Assembly (NCBI GenBank): GCA_937927235.1
Contig: CALBCM010000014.1
Span: forward strand, 1-64,000
Reading direction: 5' to 3'
Length of the DNA stretch: 64,000 nt
Source: an uncultured Johnsonella sp.
Lineage (GTDB): Bacteria > Bacillota > Clostridia > Lachnospirales > Lachnospiraceae
How positions within the stretch are numbered: position 1 is the first letter of the stretch; every line of letters starts with the position of its first letter. The position numbers and the translations under genes were made by a program. Positions 42,448-52,169 of this stretch are shown here, piece after piece. Under the pieces are notes generated by a model. The model had not been told where the DNA came from. It saw only the letters and a list, made by a program, of their open reading frames with translations, and did not search any database.

Positions 42448-45400
42448 TTACTCAAAGTCCTCTTTGATAATATTCCAAACCGCCTCAATACTGTGATACT
42501 TTCTTATATATTTCTCAGACTTATCGCTCATCTTCTCAAGCTCCTCCGTATTATTATAAAGCTCAGTGATAATATCCGCAAAGGCTGAAGCCGTGTAATC
42601 CGTATCAGGATTTGCAGTCGGCATTGTTTCAGAACCCTCATAAGAAACCTTATCAAGCATATCAGAAAATAAATCCTCACCTGAAGACCTGTTCCTGTCT
42701 GCAATTTTCATAACTCTATCAGCTTCGGGTATGCCCTCCGCTCCTACCTCAGTAGTTACTACCGGAACTCCATAATAAAGCGCCTCTATTACCTTGCCCT
42801 TTACTCCAGCACCGTATCTTAAAGGTACGGCAGCAATTCTGCAGTTTCTATACAGGCTGTCCAGCTCTTCATCTGATACAAAGCCCTTTACTATAACGCC
42901 GTTTTCAGGGTCATTAAGGGCGGTGATTTCCTCTCCCGCCTTAGAGCCGACTATGTAAAAATTAACTTTAAGCCTTTCTCTGACTAAGGGCCATATTTTA
43001 TTTACAAAATACTTGACCGCATCAGTATTGGGGGGATGAGCAAAGCCGCCCACAAATACTATTCCCTCCCTTTTTGTAAAATCTTTTTCTATATTTTCTA
43101 TGAAATTATCATATACATAAGCAGTTATAGCCTTAACCTCAAGATAGGGGTTTATGCTGCAAATGGCTCTGATTTCAGTCTTTGAAGGATAATAGCTTAT
43201 ATCGGCTTTATTCAGGATTTCAAATTCTATATTTTTCCAATAAGCGCTGCTTTCCTTTTTACTTTCATCTCCAGTAAGCTCATACTCTCTGTACTCACGA
43301 AGAAAATGCAAATCGTGCCCGTAAAATATCACCTTAAGCTCAGTATGTGTTTTAATAAAATCAATATACTTAAGTGCTATATGAGGTCGATTCAGATAGA
43401 TTAAGTGAATATCTCTGGAATTTTTCCGTATCCATTCCCTTATTTCGCTCTGCATCTCATTTCCGTAAAGCACTTCAACGCCCAACTGAGCCAGAGCAGT
43501 CGTATAGGGCTCCTCATTGGAAAAATTATCTCCTAAAAATTTTATGATAAAGCCTTTCTTAATCAGCAGCTTAATATACTGAAAGGTGGTTCTTGAGCCT
43601 GCATCCTTATCAAAGGTAGGCACATAGTGGTCCACAAAGAGAATTATTTTCTTATCCCTGCTTCTTTCTCTGGCTTTAAATATGTTAGTACCGCCCGTAT
43701 TTGCAAACTGTTTTTTAAACTCGTCCTGCCATTTTTCCTTTAATTTAACAGAATTTTCTACCTGATAGCGCTTAAGCCCGGTACCATTTACATCAGTACC
43801 GTTTGAAACTCCTTCAAAATGTATTACCTCTGATTTCGGCTGATATAATACCTTATATCCCGCCTTTCTCACCTCAAAAGCAAAGTCCGAGTCTTCACAG
43901 TATGCCGGAGCAAATCTTTCATCAAATCCGCCTATCTGTTTCCACAGCTTATGTCTTATAATAATTGCCGCCCCCGATATATAATCGGTTTCTCTTACAT
44001 AATTGTACTGGCATTTATTCGGGTTGTCATTTCTTCCATAATTCCAGCCGGAGCCGTCACTCCATATAATGCCTCCGGCTTCCTGAAGCTTGCCGTCAGG
44101 ATACAAAAGCTTCGAACCTGCCATACCTGCCTGAGAATTTTTCTCCATAAGGTCTACCAGCCAGTAAAGCCAATCCTTTGTAACCTTGGTATCATTATTT
44201 AAAAACATTATATACTCGCCTTTGGCAAGCTTTGCCGCATTATTGCAGTTTTTAAGAAAGCCTTGATTTTTTGTATTTCTGCTGATAACAATGTTTTCTA
44301 CAAACCTGGACAGCTCCTTAGTGGCATCAGTTGATACATCATCTGCTATTATCACTTCGTAGCTTATATTATCTGTGTTTTCCAGAATGGATATAAGGCA
44401 GGCATAGGTGTAATTTATCTGATTATATACCGGTATTATAATACTTACCTTGGGGTTTTCTTCTTGTTTAAATATCAGCTTCCCGTATTTCCTGTAGATT
44501 TCGCCTATCCTCCTTTCTCCCTCAATAAGATTTCTTCCCTTATCTGAGCTTATCAGCCTGATATATTTTACAGGATGGGTCATGTATGAAAATCTTCTGC
44601 GTCTTTCCGTACCCTTGGGGAACATTCTGTTAAATCTGCCGGAAAGCTTTCTTTTAAGCTTATATGAAATTCCCTCATGTGCTTCACGGTCTGCCAGAGT
44701 CTTTGCTATCTCTCCATTTTCATGCCTTAAAATCTCTATAATTGTTTCAAGATTTCTTACATGATTATCAGTGAGCTGTTTTATCTCCCTAAGCTTTCTG
44801 AGTGCATCTGACTGCTCATAAAGCTCCTCTTTTAAAATTCTGTTTCGCTCTGCCATATAGCCATATTTTTTTTCCATCTTGATAAATTCTCCTACCGGCT
44901 TTACCTCAACTCTGTAATTATCAAGATAAATTTTTTGTATATCCCCGTGAACCTTGCTTTGAAAAGCCCTCTCAAGCTCCTCATACAGGGGAATATTTTT
45001 CTCCGGGATATTAAATAAGGCAAGAAATTCAGTTTCACTAATTTCCATATCTGCACCGAATTTTATAAAAAATTCATGCAGCGCCCTGTATCTCGTATAC
45101 AAAAGCGGCAGCTTTTTATCCTCGACCCATTCATAGTCTATACCATACAGAGTATCACCGCAGTAAATAAAATTATCAAATATGGAATCCATATTTGAAG
45201 TGCCTATGCCCCTGTCAATCTTCTCAAAGGCCTTATTAATCTCATCAACCGGAATATATCCGTTCTTTGCCAAGCCTCCAAGCCTTTCACTTAAATTCTC
45301 ACCCTCTATAAATTCAAAGGCTGCTTCGTATTTGTCTTTGTACGAATTATATTTTATATCAGCCTCAAGATAGGAGATACCACTTCCCTCTGCTAAAAGC

Positions 45401-46371
45401 CTTTCATATTTAGCTTTAAATGAAAGTATATGCTCCGCTCCGGAATTATAAAGTGCGGTCTTTTTTACCGACCTTATACCGTCTTTTTCTTCTATTGAAG
45501 TACAAATCTGATATTTATCTCTGCGGTTTCTATTATATTTTACAAAAACCGTATCCAAAGCCTTTCCGCTCACTGCTATAAACGAATTTGCAAAAAATGG
45601 AAAATCTCCCTTCTCACATACTTCATCAAGCTTTCTGGAAATTGAAAGACCTGCCACATCAGGATAATCATAAGCTGGCAAATCACTTGATAAATCTCCC
45701 TTTTTAGGCAGGTATCTATCTGAATACAAGCTTAAGGGCAGCCTGTAATCTGATACCGGATAATAAAAAGTAAATTCACCAAAACCTGCCTGTTCAAATT
45801 TTAAAGCAAGCTCCTTCCTGCTAAGTACATATTCATCAGGCGTTGCACCAAGCAGGTATTTTATGCCGTAGCTGTTATCTACAGCAAATATAAATCTTCC
45901 GTTGTCTGAAAGCAGCTCTTTTAAATCACTAAAACCGGTTTTAACATTAACAGCGGGGCTGATATCAGGATTAAAAGCAGCTATAATATAATCAAATTTA
46001 ATTTCTGTGCCTTGATTTTTAAATGCAGCATTAAATTTTATGAGTTTCTTATCCTCGCTAAATGCGGTTCTTAAAACCTCTTCAAAGAATCCTTCTTTGT
46101 CCCATATGTAAAGTTCTTTTGCGTTCTTAAGCAAATATTCTGTAAGTGCCACACTCTCAAAGCCTAGGAGCAGTATATTTGAATCCGGCTTTATATTAAG
46201 CCATTCAGCAATACCTGCTCTCTGATTAGAAAACATATACAGGTTGTTTAAAGAGGGATTGTCTTTTAAAAGTGCAGCTTCATCATTGCCATAGGCTTTT
46301 ATAAGGTTGGCAAAGCCTCCGTATTTACTTTGTGCTCTATCTTCAGTCATATTTTCTCTTATTTTATCCAT
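42448..46371 (-). CDS. 1307-residue methyltransferase-fold / kinase-like / coiled-coil / GT2 / GT4 fusion protein
   Basis: Cytoplasmic giant with five regions. (1) About 52-235, a methyltransferase-like fold (NILLLGFESVALTEYL, FDYIIAAF, LSDNGRFIFAVDN) whose SAM-binding glycine motif is degenerate. (2) About 295-440, a kinase/APH-like domain with Lys 303/304, Glu 323, D395-x4-N400 and D412 (GIDYEW) in the order of catalytic kinase residues. (3) About 495-565, a charged heptad-like coiled coil. (4) About 640-890, a GT2 domain (SIIIPVYNQ, ADDVS, LNNDT, EDSDF). (5) About 905-1300, a GT4 domain (FVGGFAHPPN, VIEALYYGVPVVTTEVG). It lies downstream of wzt and wzm. The layout recalls E. coli WbdD (methyltransferase-kinase-coiled-coil ruler) fused to a two-domain polymerase. 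Confidence 0.85.
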   Translation of the reverse strand: MDKIRENMTEDRAQSKYGGFANLIKAYGNDEAALLKDNPSLNNLYMFSNQRAGIAEWLNIKPDSNILLLGFESVALTEYLLKNAKELYIWDKEGFFEEVLRTAFSEDKKLIKFNAAFKNQGTEIKFDYIIAAFNPDISPAVNVKTGFSDLKELLSDNGRFIFAVDNSYGIKYLLGATPDEYVLSRKELALKFEQAGFGEFTFYYPVSDYRLPLSLYSDRYLPKKGDLSSDLPAYDYPDVAGLSISRKLDEVCEKGDFPFFANSFIAVSGKALDTVFVKYNRNRRDKYQICTSIEEKDGIRSVKKTALYNSGAEHILSFKAKYERLLAEGSGISYLEADIKYNSYKDKYEAAFEFIEGENLSERLGGLAKNGYIPVDEINKAFEKIDRGIGTSNMDSIFDNFIYCGDTLYGIDYEWVEDKKLPLLYTRYRALHEFFIKFGADMEISETEFLALFNIPEKNIPLYEELERAFQSKVHGDIQKIYLDNYRVEVKPVGEFIKMEKKYGYMAERNRILKEELYEQSDALRKLREIKQLTDNHVRNLETIIEILRHENGEIAKTLADREAHEGISYKLKRKLSGRFNRMFPKGTERRRRFSYMTHPVKYIRLISSDKGRNLIEGERRIGEIYRKYGKLIFKQEENPKVSIIIPVYNQINYTYACLISILENTDNISYEVIIADDVSTDATKELSRFVENIVISRNTKNQGFLKNCNNAAKLAKGEYIMFLNNDTKVTKDWLYWLVDLMEKNSQAGMAGSKLLYPDGKLQEAGGIIWSDGSGWNYGRNDNPNKCQYNYVRETDYISGAAIIIRHKLWKQIGGFDERFAPAYCEDSDFAFEVRKAGYKVLYQPKSEVIHFEGVSNGTDVNGTGLKRYQVENSVKLKEKWQDEFKKQFANTGGTNIFKARERSRDKKIILFVDHYVPTFDKDAGSRTTFQYIKLLIKKGFIIKFLGDNFSNEEPYTTALAQLGVEVLYGNEMQSEIREWIRKNSRDIHLIYLNRPHIALKYIDFIKTHTELKVIFYGHDLHFLREYREYELTGDESKKESSAYWKNIEFEILNKADISYYPSKTEIRAICSINPYLEVKAITAYVYDNFIENIEKDFTKREGIVFVGGFAHPPNTDAVKYFVNKIWPLVRERLKVNFYIVGSKAGEEITALNDPENGVIVKGFVSDEELDSLYRNCRIAAVPLRYGAGVKGKVIEALYYGVPVVTTEVGAEGIPEADRVMKIADRNRSSGEDLFSDMLDKVSYEGSETMPTANPDTDYTASAFADIITELYNNTEELEKMSDKSEKYIRKYHSIEAVWNIIKEDFE

Positions 46372-46391
46372 AATCCAATCTATTTAATCTG

Positions 46392-46428
46392 CTCCCCCGC
46401 TTAAAGCTTCGTGCTTTTAAAGCGGGAG
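46392..46428 (-). other. Hairpin between wzt and the large fusion gene
   Basis: Imperfect stem of CTCCC...GCTT/AAGCGGGAG type in the 72-base gap. No T-run on the minus strand, so it more likely tunes mRNA stability or partial read-through than ends transcription. Confidence 0.4.
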
Positions 46429-46443
46429 ATTTTCCCTGTCGGT

Positions 46444-47802
46444 TCAGTTTTTAATTTCAGTAAATTTTAAGCTTACCTCAGGCTCCATATCATAAACACC
46501 TACAGTATTTTTGTTTGAAACTACGGTTATGCCGGTAACATCATAGAGTCTGTGGTACACTGTATGTACACCGTTTTCATAACCTGTACAGCTCATTGAA
46601 AGCAGGTATTCTCCTCCCTGCAGCGTCATTTTTTGCTTAAACTCCACCTCATAGGTATCCCCTGCCTTTACAGGCTTTATATCGCAGCCTTCAAACATGG
46701 TATTTGTACCTGTAAGCTCGGTACCTTTTTTATCTTTAATAGTATAGGTAAAGATGGGCATCTGTATATTGTCAAAAAATCTTATTTTTTCTCTTATAGT
46801 GAATTCCTCACCCTTTAATATAAGATTTGATACCTCGCCCTTTTCATCAATTATACCAAAATCATATATATCGGCTCTGCCGTCGCCATATTCGGTAAGG
46901 CTTGGATTTAATGCCATCTTATCCTTCATAAGCAAGTCCTGATATTGACTGCTGTGCTGATTCTTATTTGCCTTGCCGGCACTCTCGGACTCATCGGTTT
47001 TATCAGACTTTTCCTTAAACTCCGCCTCACAGTCTTCATCAAGCTCCATGCCTAAATCATCAAGACGGTTTGCCAGAATCTTTTTGTAAAGGTCTACCAT
47101 TTTTCCCGGGCTTCCCTCTGCTATAAAAGAGCCCTTATTTAGTAAAACCACCTTGTCGCAATACTTTATTATACTTCCCATATCATGGGTTACCATAAGG
47201 ATTGTAGTCCCGTTTTTTCTTATCTCGTCCATGCGCTTATAGCACTTTGCCTGAAAAAACACATCTCCTACGCTGAGTGCCTCATCAACTATAAGTATCT
47301 CGGGCTCCACATTTATAGCAAGGGCAAAGGCAAGTCTTACAAACATACCTGACGAATAGGTCTTTACAGGCTGATGGACAAAATCTCCGATTTCGGCAAA
47401 TTCCAATATTTCAGGGAGCTTAACCTCCATCTCCTCTTTTGAAAAGCCCATCATAGTTCCATTCATATAAATATTTTCAATCCCGGTATAATCCATATTG
47501 AAGCCTGCTCCCAGCTCAAGCAGTGCCGAGATATTGCCCTCTACCCTTATCTTTCCTCCGCTTGGATTTAATACTCCGCATATAATTTTAAGTATCGTCG
47601 ATTTTCCCGAACCGTTGGTGCCTATTATCCCTACCGTAGTCCCTTTTTCTACCTTAAAGCTCACTCCGTTAAGAGCAAAAAACTTTTTATGATATACCTT
47701 ATGAGTAAGGTTTATAGCTTCTTTAAGCCTGTCTATAGGCTTATCATATAATTTATATATTTTCTTTACATCTTCCAATTCTATGGCATAAGCCTTGTCC
47801 AT
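46444..47802 (-). CDS. wzt: ABC polysaccharide exporter ATPase with C-terminal glycan-recognition domain (Wzt-type)
   Basis: 452 residues. N-terminal ATPase (about 1-245): Walker A GTNGSGKST (61-69), signature YSSGM, Walker B ILIVDEAL. After a charged linker (about 250-290) comes a beta-rich C-terminal domain (about 300-450, IKDKKGTELTGTNTMFEG, EVEFKQKMTLQGGEYLLS). In E. coli O8/O9a Wzt this domain recognises the modified chain end before export. Its presence here predicts that chains are capped, and the kinase/methyltransferase-like fusion encoded next is the obvious candidate to do it. Confidence 0.88.
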   Translation of the reverse strand: MDKAYAIELEDVKKIYKLYDKPIDRLKEAINLTHKVYHKKFFALNGVSFKVEKGTTVGIIGTNGSGKSTILKIICGVLNPSGGKIRVEGNISALLELGAGFNMDYTGIENIYMNGTMMGFSKEEMEVKLPEILEFAEIGDFVHQPVKTYSSGMFVRLAFALAINVEPEILIVDEALSVGDVFFQAKCYKRMDEIRKNGTTILMVTHDMGSIIKYCDKVVLLNKGSFIAEGSPGKMVDLYKKILANRLDDLGMELDEDCEAEFKEKSDKTDESESAGKANKNQHSSQYQDLLMKDKMALNPSLTEYGDGRADIYDFGIIDEKGEVSNLILKGEEFTIREKIRFFDNIQMPIFTYTIKDKKGTELTGTNTMFEGCDIKPVKAGDTYEVEFKQKMTLQGGEYLLSMSCTGYENGVHTVYHRLYDVTGITVVSNKNTVGVYDMEPEVSLKFTEIKN

Positions 47803-47888
47803 AAATTTTTATTCTCCTAAGTTCAGGTTTAATTGATTCTGCCTGAGCAGCTCTGATAATCTACAGTATTATATACATTATTTTATAA

Positions 47889-48701
47889 TTACAGTACATC
47901 CGAAAAATGGGGTTTAAGCCTGTTAAAAAGCCTTATTCCAATTAAAAGCAGGCTAAGTGTAAATATCCAGTAATATATACTTAAAAGCGGTCTTTCAAAA
48001 AACCAGTCGCCGGTAAGCATACTGTCCCTGTAGCCTGTAACTATATAATACACCGGGTTTATCTTAAGTGCGGAGTCTATCCAGAGCGGTCTTTCCTCAA
48101 ACATCGTCGGAAACCACATTATAGGAGTCAGCCACATCCCGAACTGTAGCGTAATATTTACTATTTGAGCCATGTCCTTAAAAAATACAGTTATGCTTGC
48201 AGTGATATAGGTAAATGCAAGAATCAGCACAGATAAGGCGACACTGTAATACGCAATTTGCAGCCAGCTTATCATAGGCAGCCTGGCATAAGCAAAAAAG
48301 AGCCCTGTCATTATAAATATAAATACCATGTGAACCATAAGACAGGAAATAAGCTTTATAATCGGCAGGATAGCAACATTAAACACTACCTTTTTCACAA
48401 GATAATCATACTCCTGAAGGCAGTTAGTACCGAGATTCAAAGCTTCATTAAAATAAAACCAGGGTACTATACCGGGTACGAGCCAAAGCACATAAGGAGT
48501 ATTGTCTATGGGCGGAACACTCTTAAAGCCCATCTGAAATATAAAAAAATAAATCAGTACGGTAACTATGGGCTGTACAAACATCCACGCCACGCCAAAA
48601 TAGGACCCGACAAAGCGTTTTTTAAAATCGGCCTTTGCCAAATCCCATATTAGATTCCTTTTTTTAATCGCCTCTGTTAAAATAGCCATCAAATCTTTCA
48701 T
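47889..48701 (-). CDS. wzm: ABC-2 type polysaccharide export permease (Wzm/TagG-like)
   Basis: 270 residues, six membrane helices. KADFKKRFVGSYFGVAWMF near the N-terminus and LTPIMWFP near residue 195 are typical of O-antigen and teichoic acid export permeases. Pairs with the Wzt-type ATPase encoded 86 bases downstream to move lipid-linked polysaccharide across the membrane. Follows rfbC by 14 bases. Confidence 0.9.
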   Translation of the reverse strand: MKDLMAILTEAIKKRNLIWDLAKADFKKRFVGSYFGVAWMFVQPIVTVLIYFFIFQMGFKSVPPIDNTPYVLWLVPGIVPWFYFNEALNLGTNCLQEYDYLVKKVVFNVAILPIIKLISCLMVHMVFIFIMTGLFFAYARLPMISWLQIAYYSVALSVLILAFTYITASITVFFKDMAQIVNITLQFGMWLTPIMWFPTMFEERPLWIDSALKINPVYYIVTGYRDSMLTGDWFFERPLLSIYYWIFTLSLLLIGIRLFNRLKPHFSDVL

Positions 48702-48715
48702 TATTCACCAATCAG

Positions 48716-49270
48716 CTATAACCCGCAGGTTTGACTAAGTCCCTTCCACTTCATATCCTTTTCTGATATTATAAGCTTAATCTCCTCTGCCAAGGGCCAG
48801 TCTATTCCAATCTCCTTATCATTCCAAAGTATACCCCCCTCGTCATCGGGGCGATAAAAATCAGTGCATTTATATGCAAACTCAGCCTCTTCAGAAAGTA
48901 CCAAAAATCCATGTGCGAAGCCTTCAGATATGTAAAACTGCTTTTTATTCTCGGCACTTAATACTACTCCATGCCATTTTCCGAAAGTCCTGGAGCCTTT
49001 TCTGATGTCAACCGCCACATCAAACACCTCGCCCTTCAGCACTCTGACAAGCTTACCCTGCGGATGCTCCCTCTGAAAATGCAGACCTCTGAGCACTCCC
49101 CTTACAGACAGGCTCTGATTATCCTGTACAAAGTCCATTTTAAGACCTGCTTCGTAAAAATCCCTTTGATTATAGCTTTCCATAAAATAGCCTCTGCTGT
49201 CATAAAATACTTTCGGCTCTATGACATAAAGTCCCTCTATATCACATTCGCTTACACTAATCTTTCCCAT
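48716..49270 (-). CDS. rfbC: dTDP-4-dehydrorhamnose 3,5-epimerase
   Basis: 184 residues, usual size. Third enzyme of dTDP-L-rhamnose synthesis. Marks: KVFYDSRGYFMESYN, the catalytic His in RGLHFQ, FDVAVDIRKGS, ISEGFAHGFLVLS, and the closing WNDKEIGIDWP. The other rhamnose genes (rfbA, rfbB, rfbD) are not in the window. First gene of the rfbC-wzm-wzt-fusion unit, so the exported polymer probably contains rhamnose. Confidence 0.93.
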   Translation of the reverse strand: MGKISVSECDIEGLYVIEPKVFYDSRGYFMESYNQRDFYEAGLKMDFVQDNQSLSVRGVLRGLHFQREHPQGKLVRVLKGEVFDVAVDIRKGSRTFGKWHGVVLSAENKKQFYISEGFAHGFLVLSEEAEFAYKCTDFYRPDDEGGILWNDKEIGIDWPLAEEIKLIISEKDMKWKGLSQTCGL

Positions 49271-49315
49271 GTTTCTCGCTTTTAATCTCCTGTTTAATCT
49301 TTAATCTGAAACTTA

Positions 49316-49344
49316 ATTTTAGCACATTCTATTGTAGGTGTCAA
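49316..49344 (-). promoter_or_regulatory. Sigma-A-like promoter of the rfbC-wzm-wzt-fusion operon
   Basis: Minus-strand TTGACA (49344-49339), 17-base spacer, TAAAAT (49321-49316), about 46 bases upstream of the rfbC start. Confidence 0.8.
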
Positions 49345-49440
49345 AATTATATGTTTTTCAGGCGACTCCAGTTTAAAGCTCTAAACAAGAAGAAAACCTG
49401 ATAGAGTTAAATCAAAATGGAGATTGGCATTTTACAGCAA

Positions 49441-49492
49441 AAAACAGGAGTGCCACAAAATAGATGATTACTCATCTATGGAGCAGCACCCC
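49441..49492 (-). terminator. Terminator of the clostripain-like gene
   Basis: Inner 8-bp stem ATAGATGA/TCATCTAT with a 4-base loop, outer GTGC/GCAC pairs, followed on the minus strand by TTTTTT. Lies 33-84 bases after the stop at 49525. Confidence 0.8.
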
Positions 49493-49524
49493 CTACCTTT
49501 AACTTTACATACCTTCATTGTTAC

Positions 49525-51522
49525 TTAATTACTGATTGTAATCTCATTATTTTCCACATCAAACATAACTATTTGTGAGTTATAGCTTTGATTACGCATA
49601 TCCTTCATTTCAAACATCAAAAAATATTTTCCGTCTCCCAGCTCTGTTTCTTCAAATTTGGTATCATCGGTAACGGTGATTTTATCAACGGAAAGAGTTT
49701 GTATATCTTCGGAATTTTCAAGATCCGGCATAACATAGTGAATAGGCTCGATTACATCACCGGTTTGCAAGTGTCTCAAAAATTTGTCAGCCTTGCCGTT
49801 TTGGTCGATTTCCTTTCTTGCACCCAGGATTTTATATTCTTGAGAATCATAGTTATAACTTACAGATAATACGTATTCTTCAGAGTTAAGTAAAACCGGT
49901 ACGGCATAGATTTGATAATCCTCGCTTTCATCAGAAAGCTCCATATATACAAGACAGCCATCTATACTGCCCCAAACACCACGAAAGTTATCCTTGAAGA
50001 TACCATTTTCCCAGTCACTATCCAAGTCGTTGTCTTCTCCAAGAAAGATTGCCATATTATTCTCATCATCCACATAAGCAAGTTGAAAGTAAATGCCTGA
50101 AAGATTGTCGGCGGTTTCTTTACCTAAGTTCAATGTGGCAAAACCGTCTTCGCCAAGTTCTACCGGAAAATCTTCAAGCTCTTTGGAATTTATAGTAGTA
50201 ACCGGTGTCAGTTCACTTATTGTATCTTCTTCGGAATATACCTTGGGAGCAGCCTGTAAAGCGTAGTCATACATCTCTTCGGAGGGTTCTCCGGTAAGCA
50301 TATAATCAAAATAATAGCCGAAAGCCCGGCTGGTATCCAACTCGGAAAAGCCCATAAAGTCATCATAGCTGCCATCGTATGAATAATAACAGGAAAGACC
50401 GCCGGAGCCACTTCGCAATGGTCCGTTGACCTTGTATATGACTGCATTATCCAAAGCGGTAAGCACTCTTTCGCCGGATGCCGGCAGCAGCTCTTCCTTC
50501 ATGCTATTATTAATAAAATCACTTATATCAACCATATTTGTATAACCTTCGGAATCGTTATTTCCACCGTAATTTTCAGATGAATAAGCGCAGCGTGCAA
50601 CTTCATTGAAATAAGAGCTGTCATCACTGCTTCCTGCCATAATCAAGGCTTCTGCACCGGCTGAGTCATAGGCTTTTACCAGTTCGGGAATTTTAGAAAG
50701 GTCTACAACCGAAAGGGTGGCGGCATCCTCTTGTAAAATTTCAGAGCAGCCTTCATAATAACTGTCGCAAATAATCTTGCCAAGCTCGGCACCGTTTATG
50801 GAGGTATTCTCTGTCAGTTCTTCCATAAAAGCATCATAACTCCAGCCGCATCCCGGCTCAAATTCCTCAGAGGCGACAAGATAATCGGCAAACTCATCGC
50901 AGGCATCAGCGACATCAATCGTTGCCATTAAGCAGGCATCAAAGCCGATAAGCTCATATTTGCTGCCGGTATCGGTTGCTGAAAGAGCCTGTATTAATTC
51001 GGGAATCTTTATGGAATCAGAATCATAAATCTCATCAAAGGCTGCACCAGCAACACTTCCGCCGCCATGATTCCAAAAAATTATTGCTCTGTGGTCGGCA
51101 GGAAAATTTGTATTGCAGTAGCTCAAAAAATCAGATAATACCTCCGGTTCACCCATGTCGGCAGAGGGAAGTTCTTCCAGTATTTTCATGCCTTCGGAAT
51201 TGTATATTCCCCGAGTCAGTACCTCCGGGTCAAAGTCATTATACCAACTGCCTGCACCTCCTGCCTCAAATACAACACTGACATTTTCCGGAAGAGCTAC
51301 ACTGGTAAGCTCTTCCAAGTCAAGACTTGCACAGCCGTACTCGCTTTCCAAATCACTTCCGCAAAGGTACCAATAAAATACCCAGGATTCTCCTTCTGAA
51401 ACAACCGAATTAGTTGTGTTTTTCTTATCAATACTGTTTTCATCTGGCTCGTCATCACAGGCGTAAAGCAAAAAACTCAAACATAGTATTAAAAATAATG
51501 AAAAATGAATTTTTCGTGTCAT
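49525..51522 (-). CDS. Clostripain-family (C11) cysteine peptidase-like lipoprotein
   Basis: 665 residues from ATG 51522 (AAAGGGG upstream; an 18-residue longer frame lacks a site). Lipoprotein signal ending FLLYAC. The peptidase domain (about 40-400) has the C11 dyad: His in IIFWNHGGG and Cys in IGFDACLMA. C11 enzymes cleave after Arg or Lys, often after autoactivation. The C-terminal ~250 residues are acidic and beta-rich, of unknown role. It sits, with its own terminator, between two glycan export blocks. It may process surface proteins or peptides (inference). Confidence 0.88.
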   Translation of the reverse strand: MTRKIHFSLFLILCLSFLLYACDDEPDENSIDKKNTTNSVVSEGESWVFYWYLCGSDLESEYGCASLDLEELTSVALPENVSVVFEAGGAGSWYNDFDPEVLTRGIYNSEGMKILEELPSADMGEPEVLSDFLSYCNTNFPADHRAIIFWNHGGGSVAGAAFDEIYDSDSIKIPELIQALSATDTGSKYELIGFDACLMATIDVADACDEFADYLVASEEFEPGCGWSYDAFMEELTENTSINGAELGKIICDSYYEGCSEILQEDAATLSVVDLSKIPELVKAYDSAGAEALIMAGSSDDSSYFNEVARCAYSSENYGGNNDSEGYTNMVDISDFINNSMKEELLPASGERVLTALDNAVIYKVNGPLRSGSGGLSCYYSYDGSYDDFMGFSELDTSRAFGYYFDYMLTGEPSEEMYDYALQAAPKVYSEEDTISELTPVTTINSKELEDFPVELGEDGFATLNLGKETADNLSGIYFQLAYVDDENNMAIFLGEDNDLDSDWENGIFKDNFRGVWGSIDGCLVYMELSDESEDYQIYAVPVLLNSEEYVLSVSYNYDSQEYKILGARKEIDQNGKADKFLRHLQTGDVIEPIHYVMPDLENSEDIQTLSVDKITVTDDTKFEETELGDGKYFLMFEMKDMRNQSYNSQIVMFDVENNEITISN

Positions 51523-51549
51523 TTTGATAGCCCCTTTCTTTATAATAAT

Positions 51550-51579
51550 AAAATGCCCGATGCAGATGCCGGACATTTT
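51550..51579 (-). terminator. Hairpin after the 126-residue gene, probable terminator
   Basis: AAAATG...CCG / CGG...CATTTT stem followed on the minus strand by TTATTATTAT, just before the start of the C11 lipoprotein gene and 63-92 bases after the stop at 51642. Confidence 0.55.
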
Positions 51580-51641
51580 ACATAATTTTTATTGCATACA
51601 GTTTGTTTTTGGCTTAAGGTTTTGTCAACCCCAAACCCCTA

Positions 51642-52022
51642 CTATAAATTCATTGTTTCCAGTTCTTTTGCAGTAGCTTCAACTAATTGTTCACATTTTT
51701 TGACATTTTTGCCAAAAACGCTAAATATTCCGAAAATTCCACCAGTCAACTCATTTATTGCCATATTGCCGGCTGCATTACCAAGACCTGCCTGCTCGCC
51801 TTTTTGAATAGAAAACTTAGAAGAACGCTCCTTTAAACCTACTTTCATTATCCATACCTGATTTTGTCGGTCCAGTGGTGGAAAAGTGATTACCACATTC
51901 ATACCGTGTTTGGTAAGTGAAGGAGTACCGGCACTGAAGCTTTGGTCTTTAATTGCATTATAGAGCTCTTCCAAGGTATATTCATTTTTAAATTTAATAT
52001 TTTTAACTTTAACTCCCAGCAT
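51642..52022 (-). CDS. 126-residue protein of unknown function
   Basis: Good ribosome site (AAAGGGGAGC) before ATG. No signal peptide or membrane helix. The sequence has a beta-alpha start (VKVKNIKFKNEYTLEELYNA), a central strand region (NVVITFPPLDRQNQVWIMKV) and a Gly-rich stretch (GNAAGNMAINELTGGIFGIF) before a charged helix. I do not recognise the family. It is upstream of the C11 lipoprotein gene on the same strand but separated by a likely terminator. Confidence 0.65.
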   Translation of the reverse strand: MLGVKVKNIKFKNEYTLEELYNAIKDQSFSAGTPSLTKHGMNVVITFPPLDRQNQVWIMKVGLKERSSKFSIQKGEQAGLGNAAGNMAINELTGGIFGIFSVFGKNVKKCEQLVEATAKELETMNL

Positions 52023-52169
52023 TCTGCTCCCCTTTCTTGACAGTATTTACTTTCCAGCAGATTGTACGACTGTAGTAATGAATTGGCAATAGCTCTGTGC
52101 TGAATGGTATTTTTTTTGTGCTGAGCTGTATTTTCATGCAGATTAAAATATGTATATTTTCTCTAAAAG

